Assembly: GCA_963676655.2 (NCBI GenBank)
Contig: CAXXKX010000003.1
Coordinates: forward strand, 3,782,001 to 3,846,000
From: G963676655 sp963676655
GTDB lineage: Bacteria; Verrucomicrobiota; Lentisphaeria; Victivallales; Victivallaceae
DNA length: 64,000 bases
Direction: 5' to 3'
Shown here one piece after another: positions 18,649-27,288 of the stretch. Position numbers and translations under genes: made by a program. Position 1 is the first letter of the stretch; every line of letters starts with the position of its first letter. The notes beneath the pieces are model-generated. The model worked only from the letters and a program-made list of their open reading frames with translations. It was not told the origin of the DNA and did no database searches.

Positions 18649-21600
18649 ATGAGAATTGACACTCTCCACACGGTAATTTTATTTGTGGCATCAATTTTTG
18701 CCTGTATAAACCTGAATGCCGGGGAAAAATCTGATATCACGATTCCTGTGTGCAAACAACCGCCGAAATTGAACGGGATATTAGACGACGGATGCTGGAA
18801 CACGGCATCAAAAATTAAGGATTTCACAATTTACCGTAGCGGATCTGTCGGCCGTAACACGAATGACACCGAAGTTTTTCTGACCCGTGATAATAAATTC
18901 CTTTATATCGGGCTGATATGCCATAATCCTAATATGCAACATGTATCCCAGTCGGGTATGGAACATGACGACCTAGCGAATTTTTCGGATGATTCCGTAG
19001 AAATACTGTTGGGGCGGGATAATTTGGGATATTTTTACCACTACATTATCACCTGCGGTAATATACAGGGAGAAAGCCGGAGTGCAAATAGTTCCGCAAC
19101 CGGCTGGAATATGCCTTGGGCGTCAGCGGCAAAAAGATCGGACAAAGGATGGATCGCCGAAATTGCCATCCCACTGTTTATAATAAATTCCCGTAAGCTT
19201 TCAGATATAGGATTAAATTTTCTCAGGAACAAAATGGAGATAGCTCTCGATAATATGGGAGCAAAAGAATCAGAGAAAAAAGTCGTGTCATGCTGGAAAA
19301 TACTTAACCCGAAAGACCGCAAAACCAGTTGTCCTTCGTTTCAACCGATACCATTGAGAGGCACACAAAATATCAAGGCGGAGCCGGTGTTCCTTCCACA
19401 TATTGTTAAAGTTTTACCCAAAGGGTATAAAAAAGGTCCAGACGGAAAACTTCAACAGGTTTTCGAAACGCAACTGCGTAATTATTCATATGTTTCAGGA
19501 ACGGCCAAACTGGAGATTCTTGGCGAAAAGCTTGAAAAGCCCTTAGCGCAGGTAAATCAGAAAATTTCCCCCATTTCAAAGTGTAGCGCTCAGTTGAATG
19601 TCTCCTCGACCATTGACAGCGGCAAACTGTCGCTGGTGGTCTACGGGGATAATAATCTGCCGTTTCAAACAGTTTTACTCCAGAATGAAGCAGCGCTTAT
19701 TTCAGATATTTTTACTGAAAGGAGTTATTATACAACGGAAAAAACGGTTAAAATCAAGGTGGAATTCAACCTTTCCGCCGCCCTTTTAAAAAATTGCATA
19801 TTATTCCTTAAAGACACTAACGGGAAAAAGGTTGAAAAAGTTGTCGCACCAGCGCGTAAAATAATTATCAAGGTAGCGTCCAATAAACTGGCCGAAGGAA
19901 AAAACATTTGGAGCGCGTCCCTTGGTAGCAAAGAAAAAATAGAATATGAGAAGCGTAATCTCACTATTGTAAAACTCGCTCCAAATCCCGGGAAGGAAAT
20001 AAAGATCGATCGTTTTCGGCGGATTGTCCTTAAAAACGGGAAAGCGTTTTTCCCTTTCGGAATATATGAAAACCTGGAAATGAAAGGTTTATATCCTGAT
20101 TTCAAAAAGGCGTGCGATGAGCATTTCAGCATGCTAAAAGCAACCGGTTTTAACACTGTGATAAGGGCATATAGGCGTCTGGGCGTTGTCCGGAAAGATC
20201 CGTTTAAGGCTAATGAGTATATGGAAATGCTCAAGAAGTATGATTTGATGTTTATTGACTTTTACGGGGATTTACTATGTGCCAGATCTAAAGACCATGA
20301 CTATTATGCCAAGGTGTTAGCGGGATTTATGAAAGACTATAATGTCATCAGTAAGAGTCCCAACCTGCTTGGTTATTATAACCTTGACGAACCCAATCTG
20401 CATGATTGGAAGAAAAATCTGGAAATATGTGACTGGTTTTACAAGGACATGAAAAAACTCGATCCGTACCGGATAAATTTTCTCCTGTTCGCTTGCTCTG
20501 TACCACAGGCAGGCAATGCATTGACAAGTGGCGATGTTTTTGCTTACGACATATACTATTTATCAGGCAAATCCCCGAAACTTACTATTAATTATGTTGC
20601 TAAAAAAACGGCGGAATTAAATGAACGGGTAAAACCCTTTCATAAGCCAATCATGATTGTTCCACTTTCCACCTCGCTTGGCGCACATAGAACTCCGATT
20701 TCAATATCCTACCAGGAACAGATAAACCAAGCGTATGCCGCATTGATTTACGGTAGCAAGGGGATTATTTATTATCATAGTTACATTACCTGGGGAGAAC
20801 ACACCTGGCGGGCCTTCAAAAAACTAGCGGCCGACATAAAAATATTCGAACCAGCATTAATGTCGGAAGCTCCCGATTACCGTATTTCTTACAAGAAATC
20901 CAAGGTGGATATAACTAAAGGGATACTTCCGCAAGTTCATGTGGGTTTATTTCGTTACCCGGACGGACGTTACTTGCTTCTAATGGCTAATGGCAATTGG
21001 TATCCGATGAATATTGAGCTTAATATCCCGGGGTTGCTAAAGGCATCTGGAATTTGTGGAGACGGACAAAAATACAGTGTTGCAAAAGGAACTTTTAATG
21101 CGCGTTTTGAAAAGTATGGAGTACGGGCCATTGAGTTGAAAGTAGAAAACGTTGATGGCCCCCTGGAAATCATGGCTAAGGAATCAGGCAAGGTACCACA
21201 TGACAGCAGAGTGTATGTTGAGGATATGCTTAGAATAGTGAAAAAACGGAAAAACAAAGCATTTAACCCGTCTTTTGAACTATGCAGCGCGGTGGAAGGA
21301 GTCATTCCGGATTATTATTCTCCAGGCTTCGCCATGCCTGGTGCGGAGAAAATTGGACTTAAAGATAATAAAACCTGGGGGCTGGATACGAATAATCCGT
21401 TTTTTGGTAAATACTGTATGAGAACCGCCCACGTGGTAAATTCAATGATGTATATGCCGAAAGGCGATGCCTATCCTCAAAAATATATGTTCTCCGCCTA
21501 TATGAAAGGGGATAAAAATGGAGATGAAATCGTGGTCGGCATCGCCTCCGTTGTTTCTCAGAAGTTCAAACTGACAACGGAATGGAAGCGTTATTCAATG

Positions 21601-21735
21601 GCCTTTACAGTTGAGAAACCTGGCAACAAATCTCTTTTGCGAAGTGCTTTTTACCCTCAAAAAGGAGCTACTGTGTGGATAGATGGAATACAGGTTGAAA
21701 AAGGAGAAAAAATGACTCCGTTCAGTGATAAATAA
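18649..21735 (+). CDS. A3: secreted CBM9-like / TIM-barrel protein with a divergent active-site patch
   Basis: 1028 residues. The N-terminal half is identical to A2, and the last 340 residues almost identical to A1 and A2. Between roughly residues 553 and 685 the sequence differs at many positions (for example NLHDWKKNL instead of NLGAWTKNL, and LSGKSPKLTINYVAKK instead of the aligned A1/A2 stretch), although the DEPN acid-type motif is kept. The patch lies in the barrel, including loops after the DEPN strand, so it may alter specificity. The surrounding near-identity suggests gene conversion either into this copy or over the other copies. Signal peptide and domain order are as in A2. Confidence 0.75.
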   Translation: MRIDTLHTVILFVASIFACINLNAGEKSDITIPVCKQPPKLNGILDDGCWNTASKIKDFTIYRSGSVGRNTNDTEVFLTRDNKFLYIGLICHNPNMQHVSQSGMEHDDLANFSDDSVEILLGRDNLGYFYHYIITCGNIQGESRSANSSATGWNMPWASAAKRSDKGWIAEIAIPLFIINSRKLSDIGLNFLRNKMEIALDNMGAKESEKKVVSCWKILNPKDRKTSCPSFQPIPLRGTQNIKAEPVFLPHIVKVLPKGYKKGPDGKLQQVFETQLRNYSYVSGTAKLEILGEKLEKPLAQVNQKISPISKCSAQLNVSSTIDSGKLSLVVYGDNNLPFQTVLLQNEAALISDIFTERSYYTTEKTVKIKVEFNLSAALLKNCILFLKDTNGKKVEKVVAPARKIIIKVASNKLAEGKNIWSASLGSKEKIEYEKRNLTIVKLAPNPGKEIKIDRFRRIVLKNGKAFFPFGIYENLEMKGLYPDFKKACDEHFSMLKATGFNTVIRAYRRLGVVRKDPFKANEYMEMLKKYDLMFIDFYGDLLCARSKDHDYYAKVLAGFMKDYNVISKSPNLLGYYNLDEPNLHDWKKNLEICDWFYKDMKKLDPYRINFLLFACSVPQAGNALTSGDVFAYDIYYLSGKSPKLTINYVAKKTAELNERVKPFHKPIMIVPLSTSLGAHRTPISISYQEQINQAYAALIYGSKGIIYYHSYITWGEHTWRAFKKLAADIKIFEPALMSEAPDYRISYKKSKVDITKGILPQVHVGLFRYPDGRYLLLMANGNWYPMNIELNIPGLLKASGICGDGQKYSVAKGTFNARFEKYGVRAIELKVENVDGPLEIMAKESGKVPHDSRVYVEDMLRIVKKRKNKAFNPSFELCSAVEGVIPDYYSPGFAMPGAEKIGLKDNKTWGLDTNNPFFGKYCMRTAHVVNSMMYMPKGDAYPQKYMFSAYMKGDKNGDEIVVGIASVVSQKFKLTTEWKRYSMAFTVEKPGNKSLLRSAFYPQKGATVWIDGIQVEKGEKMTPFSDK

Positions 21736-21747
21736 AAGGTAGAGGGA
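19975..21747 (+). repeat. tandem repeat, partial third copy
   Basis: Covers the C-terminal half of A3. It matches copies 1 and 2 except for a divergent patch (about 20306-20700) and a few changes near the end. Similarity stops after AGAGGGA at 21747, where unrelated sequence begins. Confidence 0.85.
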
Positions 21748-21861
21748 AGTACACAGTTATCCATGAAATAATATAAAATGAAATGTGTTATTCCTAACTT
21801 GTAAACTGCGGATGTTATACAGTGTTTTTTGCTTTGATAAATAAATTACGGAAACTATAAT

Positions 21862-23808
21862 ATGAATATACCATACCGGGCGTTTCACATCGATTTTCAC
21901 ACAATGCCGAAAGTCCATGATGTCGGAGCCAACTTCGATGCAGCGGCATTTGCAGAAAAACTCACAGAGGCTCATGTTGAGATCATCAACTTTTTTGCTC
22001 GAGATAACCTGGGCAACTCCTATTATCCAAGCAAAGTCGGAAAAATGCACCCGTCCCTGAAAAAGGATCTACTGGGCCCGGTTATTCAGGAATGCCATAA
22101 ACACGGTATTAAAGTTTGTGCCTATTTCAATGCCGGTTTGCACCATGAACTGGCATTGACCCGGCGTGACTGGGCATGGGTCACGGAAAAAGGCGAAGTT
22201 TGTATTGATGACGGCCGCACAGGCAGCTTTTTCAGGAGAAATTGTTTTAATACCGGCTATGCGGACTATATAGCTGCCGAAGCGGCTGAAGTCCTGGAAA
22301 TGTACCCGGACGTTGACGGTTTGTTCTTTGACGGCATGGGCAGCAGGCCATGCTTCGGTTATGAGTGCGTCAAAGGGATGGCTGATCTGGGCATGGATCA
22401 CAATGACCCGGATGAACGCCAGAAGTTTGCCGATATGGTTGTTATTGAATTTACCCGGAAACTTAGAAAAATAATCCCGGATGAAAAACTTTGTGTCTTT
22501 AACGGTACTCCTTCGTTGCTGGTGCCGGAACTGTGTTCACATCTTGAGCTTGAAGCGTTGCCATCATGTCCTGACTGGGGTTATGATTATTTCCCGGTTT
22601 ACGGTCACTATGTCGAAAATCTGGGACGTCCGATTATGGTAATGACCAGCCGCTTTCAGAAAACCTGGGGAGATTTCGGTGGCTTGCGCCCGGAAAAAGC
22701 GCTTGAGTTTGATTGCATGCAGGCGCTTAGTTCAGGCAAAGGAATCAGCATCGGCGATCACCTGCATCCGTGCGGCAATTTATATCAACCGGTCCTTGAT
22801 CTGATCGGCAAAGTCTACCGGAAAGTCGAAAAACTTGAACCATGGCTGCGGGAAGCAAAACCTAATGCACAGGAAATAGCGATACTATCTCCGGTACTGA
22901 AAAACATGGCTATGGATGATAAGTTTGTGTCATTATCTGGTGCCGCCAGAATGCTACAGGAATCCCACCTGCAATATACACTAATCAATCAAAACATGGG
23001 TTTCTCCCAATATAAATTGATCATTATGCCGGATATGATTACCGTTAACGAAAGTCTGGCTGAAAAATTGCAAGATTACCTCGAGCAAGGCGGCAAAATT
23101 ATCAGTTCCAATATTTCCGGATTAAACACGGATGAAAATAATTTTGCGCTTGCTGAATGGGGCGTCAAATATCAGGGAAGATGCAATTTTTATGTCGGAT
23201 ACTTCAATCCCTTGGTGGAAATGAATATCCCGAATATGCCAATAAGTGTATACGAAACTGGGATTACAACCGTTTTGCAGGGCAACACAGCAATGCTTGC
23301 CGAATTCATAAAACCATATTTCAATATCCATTGGGACGGTTTTCACGGGCACCGCTACGTACCGCCCGAAAAAGCCGACGGCGTTTGGGCAACAAATTCG
23401 GGCAAAGTTATTCATATAAATTCACCGGTATTTCGGGATTATGCCCAAAACGCTTTAATATACCATCGCCAATTCGTCCTCCAATGCATTAGTGAATTTT
23501 TGCCGAAGCCGCAAATAAAGATGGAAAAATTCCCCGTATACGGCAGAACTTATGCTGTCAGTAAAAACGGCAATGTTATTGTCAGCCTACTGGGTTACAT
23601 TCCTGAATCTAAAGGCCGACAGGATATGATTGAGGAGCTGATACCGGTTGAACCTTCGACGATCTGTTTTAAATCAAAACAGGATATCGAAGCCTTTTTG
23701 ATACCTGATAAAACGCCATTAACGGTATCCCGCGACAATGAATATCAGAAAATTGATGTTCCCGCATTTAAAGGCCATACACATGTATGTATTGAAAACG
23801 TGGAATAA
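21862..23808 (+). CDS. GHL6-type alpha-amylase-like glycosidase with trimerisation-like domain
   Basis: 648 residues, no signal peptide, so cytoplasmic. The first 330 residues form a TIM barrel like hypothetical glycosyl hydrolase family 6: HIDFHTMPKVHD, then KVCAYFNAGLHHE, DVDGLFFDGMGSR (a likely catalytic aspartate), LELEALPSCPDWGYDYF and a SSGKGISIGDHLHP patch. Residues from about 335 look like the beta-galactosidase trimerisation domain (Rossmann-like strands, LIIMPDMITV, YLEQGGKIISSN). A C-terminal beta domain follows. It stands between the A-gene locus and the DeoR regulator. A glycosidase role, perhaps fucosidase- or galactosidase-like, is inferred; specificity cannot be read from sequence. 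Confidence 0.8.
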   Translation: MNIPYRAFHIDFHTMPKVHDVGANFDAAAFAEKLTEAHVEIINFFARDNLGNSYYPSKVGKMHPSLKKDLLGPVIQECHKHGIKVCAYFNAGLHHELALTRRDWAWVTEKGEVCIDDGRTGSFFRRNCFNTGYADYIAAEAAEVLEMYPDVDGLFFDGMGSRPCFGYECVKGMADLGMDHNDPDERQKFADMVVIEFTRKLRKIIPDEKLCVFNGTPSLLVPELCSHLELEALPSCPDWGYDYFPVYGHYVENLGRPIMVMTSRFQKTWGDFGGLRPEKALEFDCMQALSSGKGISIGDHLHPCGNLYQPVLDLIGKVYRKVEKLEPWLREAKPNAQEIAILSPVLKNMAMDDKFVSLSGAARMLQESHLQYTLINQNMGFSQYKLIIMPDMITVNESLAEKLQDYLEQGGKIISSNISGLNTDENNFALAEWGVKYQGRCNFYVGYFNPLVEMNIPNMPISVYETGITTVLQGNTAMLAEFIKPYFNIHWDGFHGHRYVPPEKADGVWATNSGKVIHINSPVFRDYAQNALIYHRQFVLQCISEFLPKPQIKMEKFPVYGRTYAVSKNGNVIVSLLGYIPESKGRQDMIEELIPVEPSTICFKSKQDIEAFLIPDKTPLTVSRDNEYQKIDVPAFKGHTHVCIENVE

Positions 23809-23964
23809 ATTATTGACTACTGTCAAACAGCTTGCAATTGCTAATATAATTTCAAATATTGTCTCCAAACTTATTAAGCTGTTTACATTTAAATGATAGT
23901 TTTGAGCTTAGCAGTGCAAGCTGATTTCCATCTTGTTCTATACTACGGTTCTATATTGTCATGA

Positions 23965-24264
23965 GAGGAAAAATTTTTCCTTCCAGATAATCATTGTATA
24001 AGGACAAGCTACGCTCAAGCCAAGGGCGGAATTATACGGCAAAATATCTTTATTTTAGCAGACAAAATCACATGCCTTACACTTGTTACGATTGATTTAA
24101 ACCGTAATTTATTTCCAGTTACAGAACTTTTTATTGTCGCGCATTACAATACCATGTCCGAAACAATGGATTTTCTTTATACGCAGATTATTCCCGGAAA
24201 AAGTTCCGGTAATATCCCTGCCGCTTCCCGTACCCGAATCCATAGCCGACTTGGAATAATTTGA
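23965..24264 (+). pseudogene. possible gene remnant, ceramidase-like at best
   Basis: An open frame of 99 codons lacking an early ATG. The stretch ADKITCLTLVTIDLNRNLFP resembles the strand preceding the histidine motif of ceramidase-like proteins, and in a neighbouring frame YTAKYLYF recalls their LYAKA patch. The expected H-T-H motif is not present. The match is weak and the frame may be chance. Confidence 0.2.
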
Positions 24265-24291
24265 CATATATACTCACCCATACAGTCAATT

Positions 24292-24364
24292 AATGATTGA
24301 AATTAGACATATAATTATTATAATTTAATAAAAATTTGATTTTTTTTTGATAAATGATTGAAAT
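24292..24364 (+). promoter_or_regulatory. DeoR promoter flanked by a 12-bp direct repeat
   Basis: AATGATTGAAAT occurs at 24292-24303 and again at 24353-24364. The first copy overlaps a -35 TTGAAA (24297-24302), which is followed after 16 bp by TATAAT (24319-24324). The second copy lies downstream of the promoter. This is a plausible autoregulatory operator pair for the DeoR protein encoded just downstream. Confidence 0.5.
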
Positions 24365-24418
24365 AATCAAAACAAAGGACTATTATTATAAAAATAAATC
24401 ATATCAAGGATCGTAAAA

Positions 24419-25180
24419 ATGAACCAGCGGCAGATAGACTTAGTAAAACTTCTCGAGCAAGAGGGGGAGTTAAATATTGAAGCATTGACAAAGGGGCTCA
24501 ATGCTTCCGAAGCTACTATCCGGCGGGATTTAATAACGCTTGAAGAAAGCGGGCATATCGTCCGTACTATAGGGGGGGCCAGAATTATTTACGCTCATTC
24601 TCTGGTAGTAAGTACTTTTGAGCAGAAACGTGAAGTCATGCGCAAAGAGAAAGAAAAGATTGCCATCAGAGCCGCGGATTTGGTAAAACCCGGAATGGTT
24701 GTAGCCATCGACAGCGGAACTACCGCCTGGCGTCTGGCCGCGGCGTTAAAAGGCAAAGCGCCGTTAAACATTATTACCAGCGCGTTGGCGGTTTTGGAGG
24801 AACTTGGAGCGGTCGAGGGAATATCAATTTTTTGCACCGGAGGTAAATTCAGGCTTCAGAATCTTGACTTTGTCGGTGCGCCGACGATTGAAGCGTTTAG
24901 TAAGCTGCATGCCGATATCGCTTTTTTCGGCGCGGACTGCATGATTCCCGGACGGGGCGCGTATTCGCTTGATGAACAGAGTTCAGATGTTGCCCGCGCG
25001 ATTGCTTCAGTTGCCGATGTGAAAGTGCTGCTGGCGGATCACTCAAAGATAGGTTCGCACGGTTGTTTCCAAGTACTTGGTGTCGATGAAATGGATTATT
25101 TTGTTACAGACAGCGGGATTGACGCCGGAGTGAAAGAGGAATTGGAACAGAATCTCAAGGGCTTGATTATTGCTGAATAA
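24419..25180 (+). CDS. DeoR/GlpR-family transcriptional regulator
   Basis: 253 residues of typical family length. The N-terminus carries the DeoR winged helix (RQIDLVKLLEQEGELNIEAL, then SEATIRRDLITLEESGHIVRT with GGA after it). The C-terminal domain matches the DeoR sensor fold: AIDSGTTAWRLAAAL, NIITSALAVLEEL, CTGGKFR, and FFGADCMIPGRGAYSLDE, where a phosphorylated sugar would bind. A run of seven G occurs early in the coding sequence. It probably represses a nearby sugar-utilisation unit, perhaps the GHL6 gene or locus 2, and itself through the repeats at 24292 and 24353. Confidence 0.9.
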   Translation: MNQRQIDLVKLLEQEGELNIEALTKGLNASEATIRRDLITLEESGHIVRTIGGARIIYAHSLVVSTFEQKREVMRKEKEKIAIRAADLVKPGMVVAIDSGTTAWRLAAALKGKAPLNIITSALAVLEELGAVEGISIFCTGGKFRLQNLDFVGAPTIEAFSKLHADIAFFGADCMIPGRGAYSLDEQSSDVARAIASVADVKVLLADHSKIGSHGCFQVLGVDEMDYFVTDSGIDAGVKEELEQNLKGLIIAE

Positions 25181-25357
25181 GTTTTTATAATATAGACAAG
25201 GCGTTTCACAAAAATCAATTTAAAAATAAATTGGAACATAATTTATTCAGGAAAGATTTGAATCAGTGAAAAAATTAAATAAAATTTTAAGTTGATTTTT
25301 TATATCCTGTTGAGTTAATTATATTAAAGTCAAGACACACTTATTATAATCAACTAA

Positions 25358-25888
25358 CCAAACGGTTTAAATTATGGTAAAGATACAACGAGTAACGGAG
25401 CAACAAACAGCATCGGCGGAATTTCTTTATCCGGAATCCTGCTCAATGTTCTGGAATGTTTGAAAAAAGAGAGAAACATGAGAATGAAAAACATCGAAAA
25501 AGGCTATATCACGCACCGCGATATTTGGCTGTGCCTTGCTGGTTTGTTCGGTATTGACCGCACCGGATATGCCGATATCGAATTTCGCCTCAGAGATGAT
25601 TTCTTCCGGAATTCGTTAAAAATCAAAACAGAGCCTTCGGAAAGCACTTTTTCGCACAGGGACGATAAAATTGCATCGGCAGATGAAATGTTCAATCGCA
25701 TCAAAGCCACTCTCCTGCAATTACTTAAAATAGTACCGGGATTTGTCACGGAAAAAGTCACCCCGGTAGACGACATTACGCTTGAAGTCAGGAGAACACA
25801 ACCAATGGTTTTATATTATTCGAAAATAACATATCAAGTTCACTTGAATTCAAAATCAAATATCACAGGAGGTCTTGTCACTGGATAA
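25358..25888 (+). pseudogene. IS1380-like transposase, N-terminal fragment
   Basis: The frame is open from 25358, with possible start TTG at 25460. It contains THRDIWLCLAGLFGIDR, then GYADIEFRLRDDFFRNSL and TEPSESTFSHR. This matches the N-terminal region of IS1380-type transposases (a hydrophobic helix, then ADFxxIExFRxDxxFxxxL and VPSxxTLRQR). The protein breaks off after about 140 residues, before the catalytic part, so the element is truncated. It lies just upstream of the second prepilin-like gene and may have displaced that locus's promoter. Confidence 0.6.
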
Positions 25889-26020
25889 CTGTATCTAAAA
25901 ATCAGGATTTAAGCGGAAAAATCAGCAACTCCGGGCATAAAAGAGAAAAACAAATCCCGACAACGAAAAACAACCGCTGCAATCAAGTCGTTCGGCTAAT
26001 TTATAAGCCACAAAACAAAA

Positions 26021-26048
26021 TGAATCCGGGAAAAGTTTCACGGATTCA
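26021..26048 (+). promoter_or_regulatory. leader hairpin before the second prepilin-like gene
   Basis: TGAATCCG (26021-26028) and CGGATTCA (26041-26048) form a perfect 8-bp stem with a 12-nt loop, about 20 bp before the start at 26070. It has no T run, so it could be a leader structure rather than a terminator. Confidence 0.35.
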
Positions 26049-26069
26049 GATAAGAAAGAGGGTTATATC

Positions 26070-26792
26070 ATGTTTCTTTTGCAAAACGGTAAAAGCCATA
26101 AGGCATCGAAATCAGGCATCTTTACACTTATAGAACTCCTTGTCGTGATCGCAATCATTGCAATCCTGGCGTCAATGTTGTTGCCTGCATTGAACAAGGC
26201 GCGCGAAAAAGCAAAGTCAATACACTGTGTTAATAATTTGAAGCAGATTGGTTTATCAATGTACTCATATATCGACAGTTATGCTGGATACTGGCCAAGA
26301 TACGCAGAAGGTTCCCGGGCCTGGCGGAGACTGATGATGGACGCGGGCGTTATCGCGGCGGGAACAGGCAACTGGTTCAATAAAAAATTTGACTGCCCAA
26401 GCAATAAAATTACTCCATCGGGTTGTAGTTATATTGGGGTTTATGCTGAAACGTGGAAAGTTTCAAATGTTACACCCTATTTAACAATGCTTGGCACCAA
26501 GAAAAACACTTCGCTTTATGTAAAAACCACCATGTGTCGTCCCCCATCAAGGACCGCATATCTTGTAGAAGCGGCCAACCCGGCTTCTACTTATGCCACA
26601 AGCAGATTCTGGATTGGTGTTAGTACAGCATATCGGCATTCTTTTGGTGGAAATATGTTCTACGATGACATTCACAATGGCGGATCTAATTTAATTTTTG
26701 TTGATGGTCACGTACAAAATAAAAATAAGCGCTTTTTCTATGACGTCAGTTCAGCATGGGATCTATTTGATATTAATGGTTCTAATGACTAA
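26070..26792 (+). CDS. prepilin-type N-terminal cleavage/methylation protein with H-X9-DG tail
   Basis: 240 residues, close paralogue of the protein at 8624. It has the same FTLIELLVVIAIIAILASML processing/membrane segment, LNKAREKAK, and H-NGGSNLIFV-DG near the C-terminus. An SD-like AGAGGG precedes the ATG. It heads locus 2 (P-A4-B3-A5), mirroring locus 1. Unlike the first copy, no AraC-type element is found upstream; instead a transposase remnant and a small hairpin lie there. It is expected to be exported and processed by prepilin peptidase; its role with the A and B proteins is unknown. Confidence 0.9.
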   Translation: MFLLQNGKSHKASKSGIFTLIELLVVIAIIAILASMLLPALNKAREKAKSIHCVNNLKQIGLSMYSYIDSYAGYWPRYAEGSRAWRRLMMDAGVIAAGTGNWFNKKFDCPSNKITPSGCSYIGVYAETWKVSNVTPYLTMLGTKKNTSLYVKTTMCRPPSRTAYLVEAANPASTYATSRFWIGVSTAYRHSFGGNMFYDDIHNGGSNLIFVDGHVQNKNKRFFYDVSSAWDLFDINGSND

Positions 26793-27288
26793 TGGTTTAT
26801 TTTGAAATAGTTATTTCCCCGAAGATGCAAAATTTCCAAAATATGAAATTTAAACCTGTAGAAAATATGAAAGTAACTTTGATCATCTGAATTTGCAAGA
26901 AATCTTGGCTGCGGTTCAAGCCCGGTCAGGATTTTCTAATGATCTGTTTGAAACCCCATGGGAGATAGCATGAATAAATAAAACGTGTTTCGCGACATAA
27001 GCTCCAAGTATGGTTTAGACGGGCTATACGAGTATATCGAAAGAAACAGATCAGACTTAACCAGTCGAGGACATTTTGGAGGTGATTTTATAATATTGGA
27101 GCCAGTGTTATCCTCACCAGGTCAATTCATTGAAGTAGTTTTTTTCTTCTGAAAATCCTTATTTAATAATGATTTACCCAAAGATATCACAAGCCGAAAA
27201 ATCACTCAATTTAAAGATGTTCATTTAAATATTATAAATTAAGAAAAATACTAATAAAGAAAGATACCCAATAATCAGGAATTTAATT
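26793..27288 (+). other. 496-bp spacer between P and A4
   Basis: Degenerate counterpart of 9341-9861, with recognisable similarity just after the prepilin stop and around 26885-26915. No gene or clear promoter seen. Confidence 0.4.

Larger units (their letters stand above)
15580..19974 (+). repeat. 4,395-bp tandem repeat, copy 2
   Basis: Head-to-tail with copy 1 and covers the C-terminal half of A2, the promoter spacer, B2 and the N-terminal half of A3. B2 is identical to B1, and the A3 N-terminus to that of A2. Confidence 0.9.
23809..24418 (+). other. 610-bp spacer before the DeoR gene
   Basis: Holds a 99-codon frame without a good start (23965-24264, see separate entry) and the DeoR promoter/operator region (24292-24364). 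The remainder is AT-rich with nothing recognisable. Confidence 0.4.

Noticed and set aside
11185..21747. Large repeat as a transposon
   Set aside because: No transposase, terminal inverted repeats or target duplication at the boundaries, which lie inside coding sequence in phase; tandem duplication explains it.
25351..25369. LacI-type operator (ACCAAACGGTTT region)
   Set aside because: The palindrome is short and off-centre, and no LacI-type regulator is in the window.
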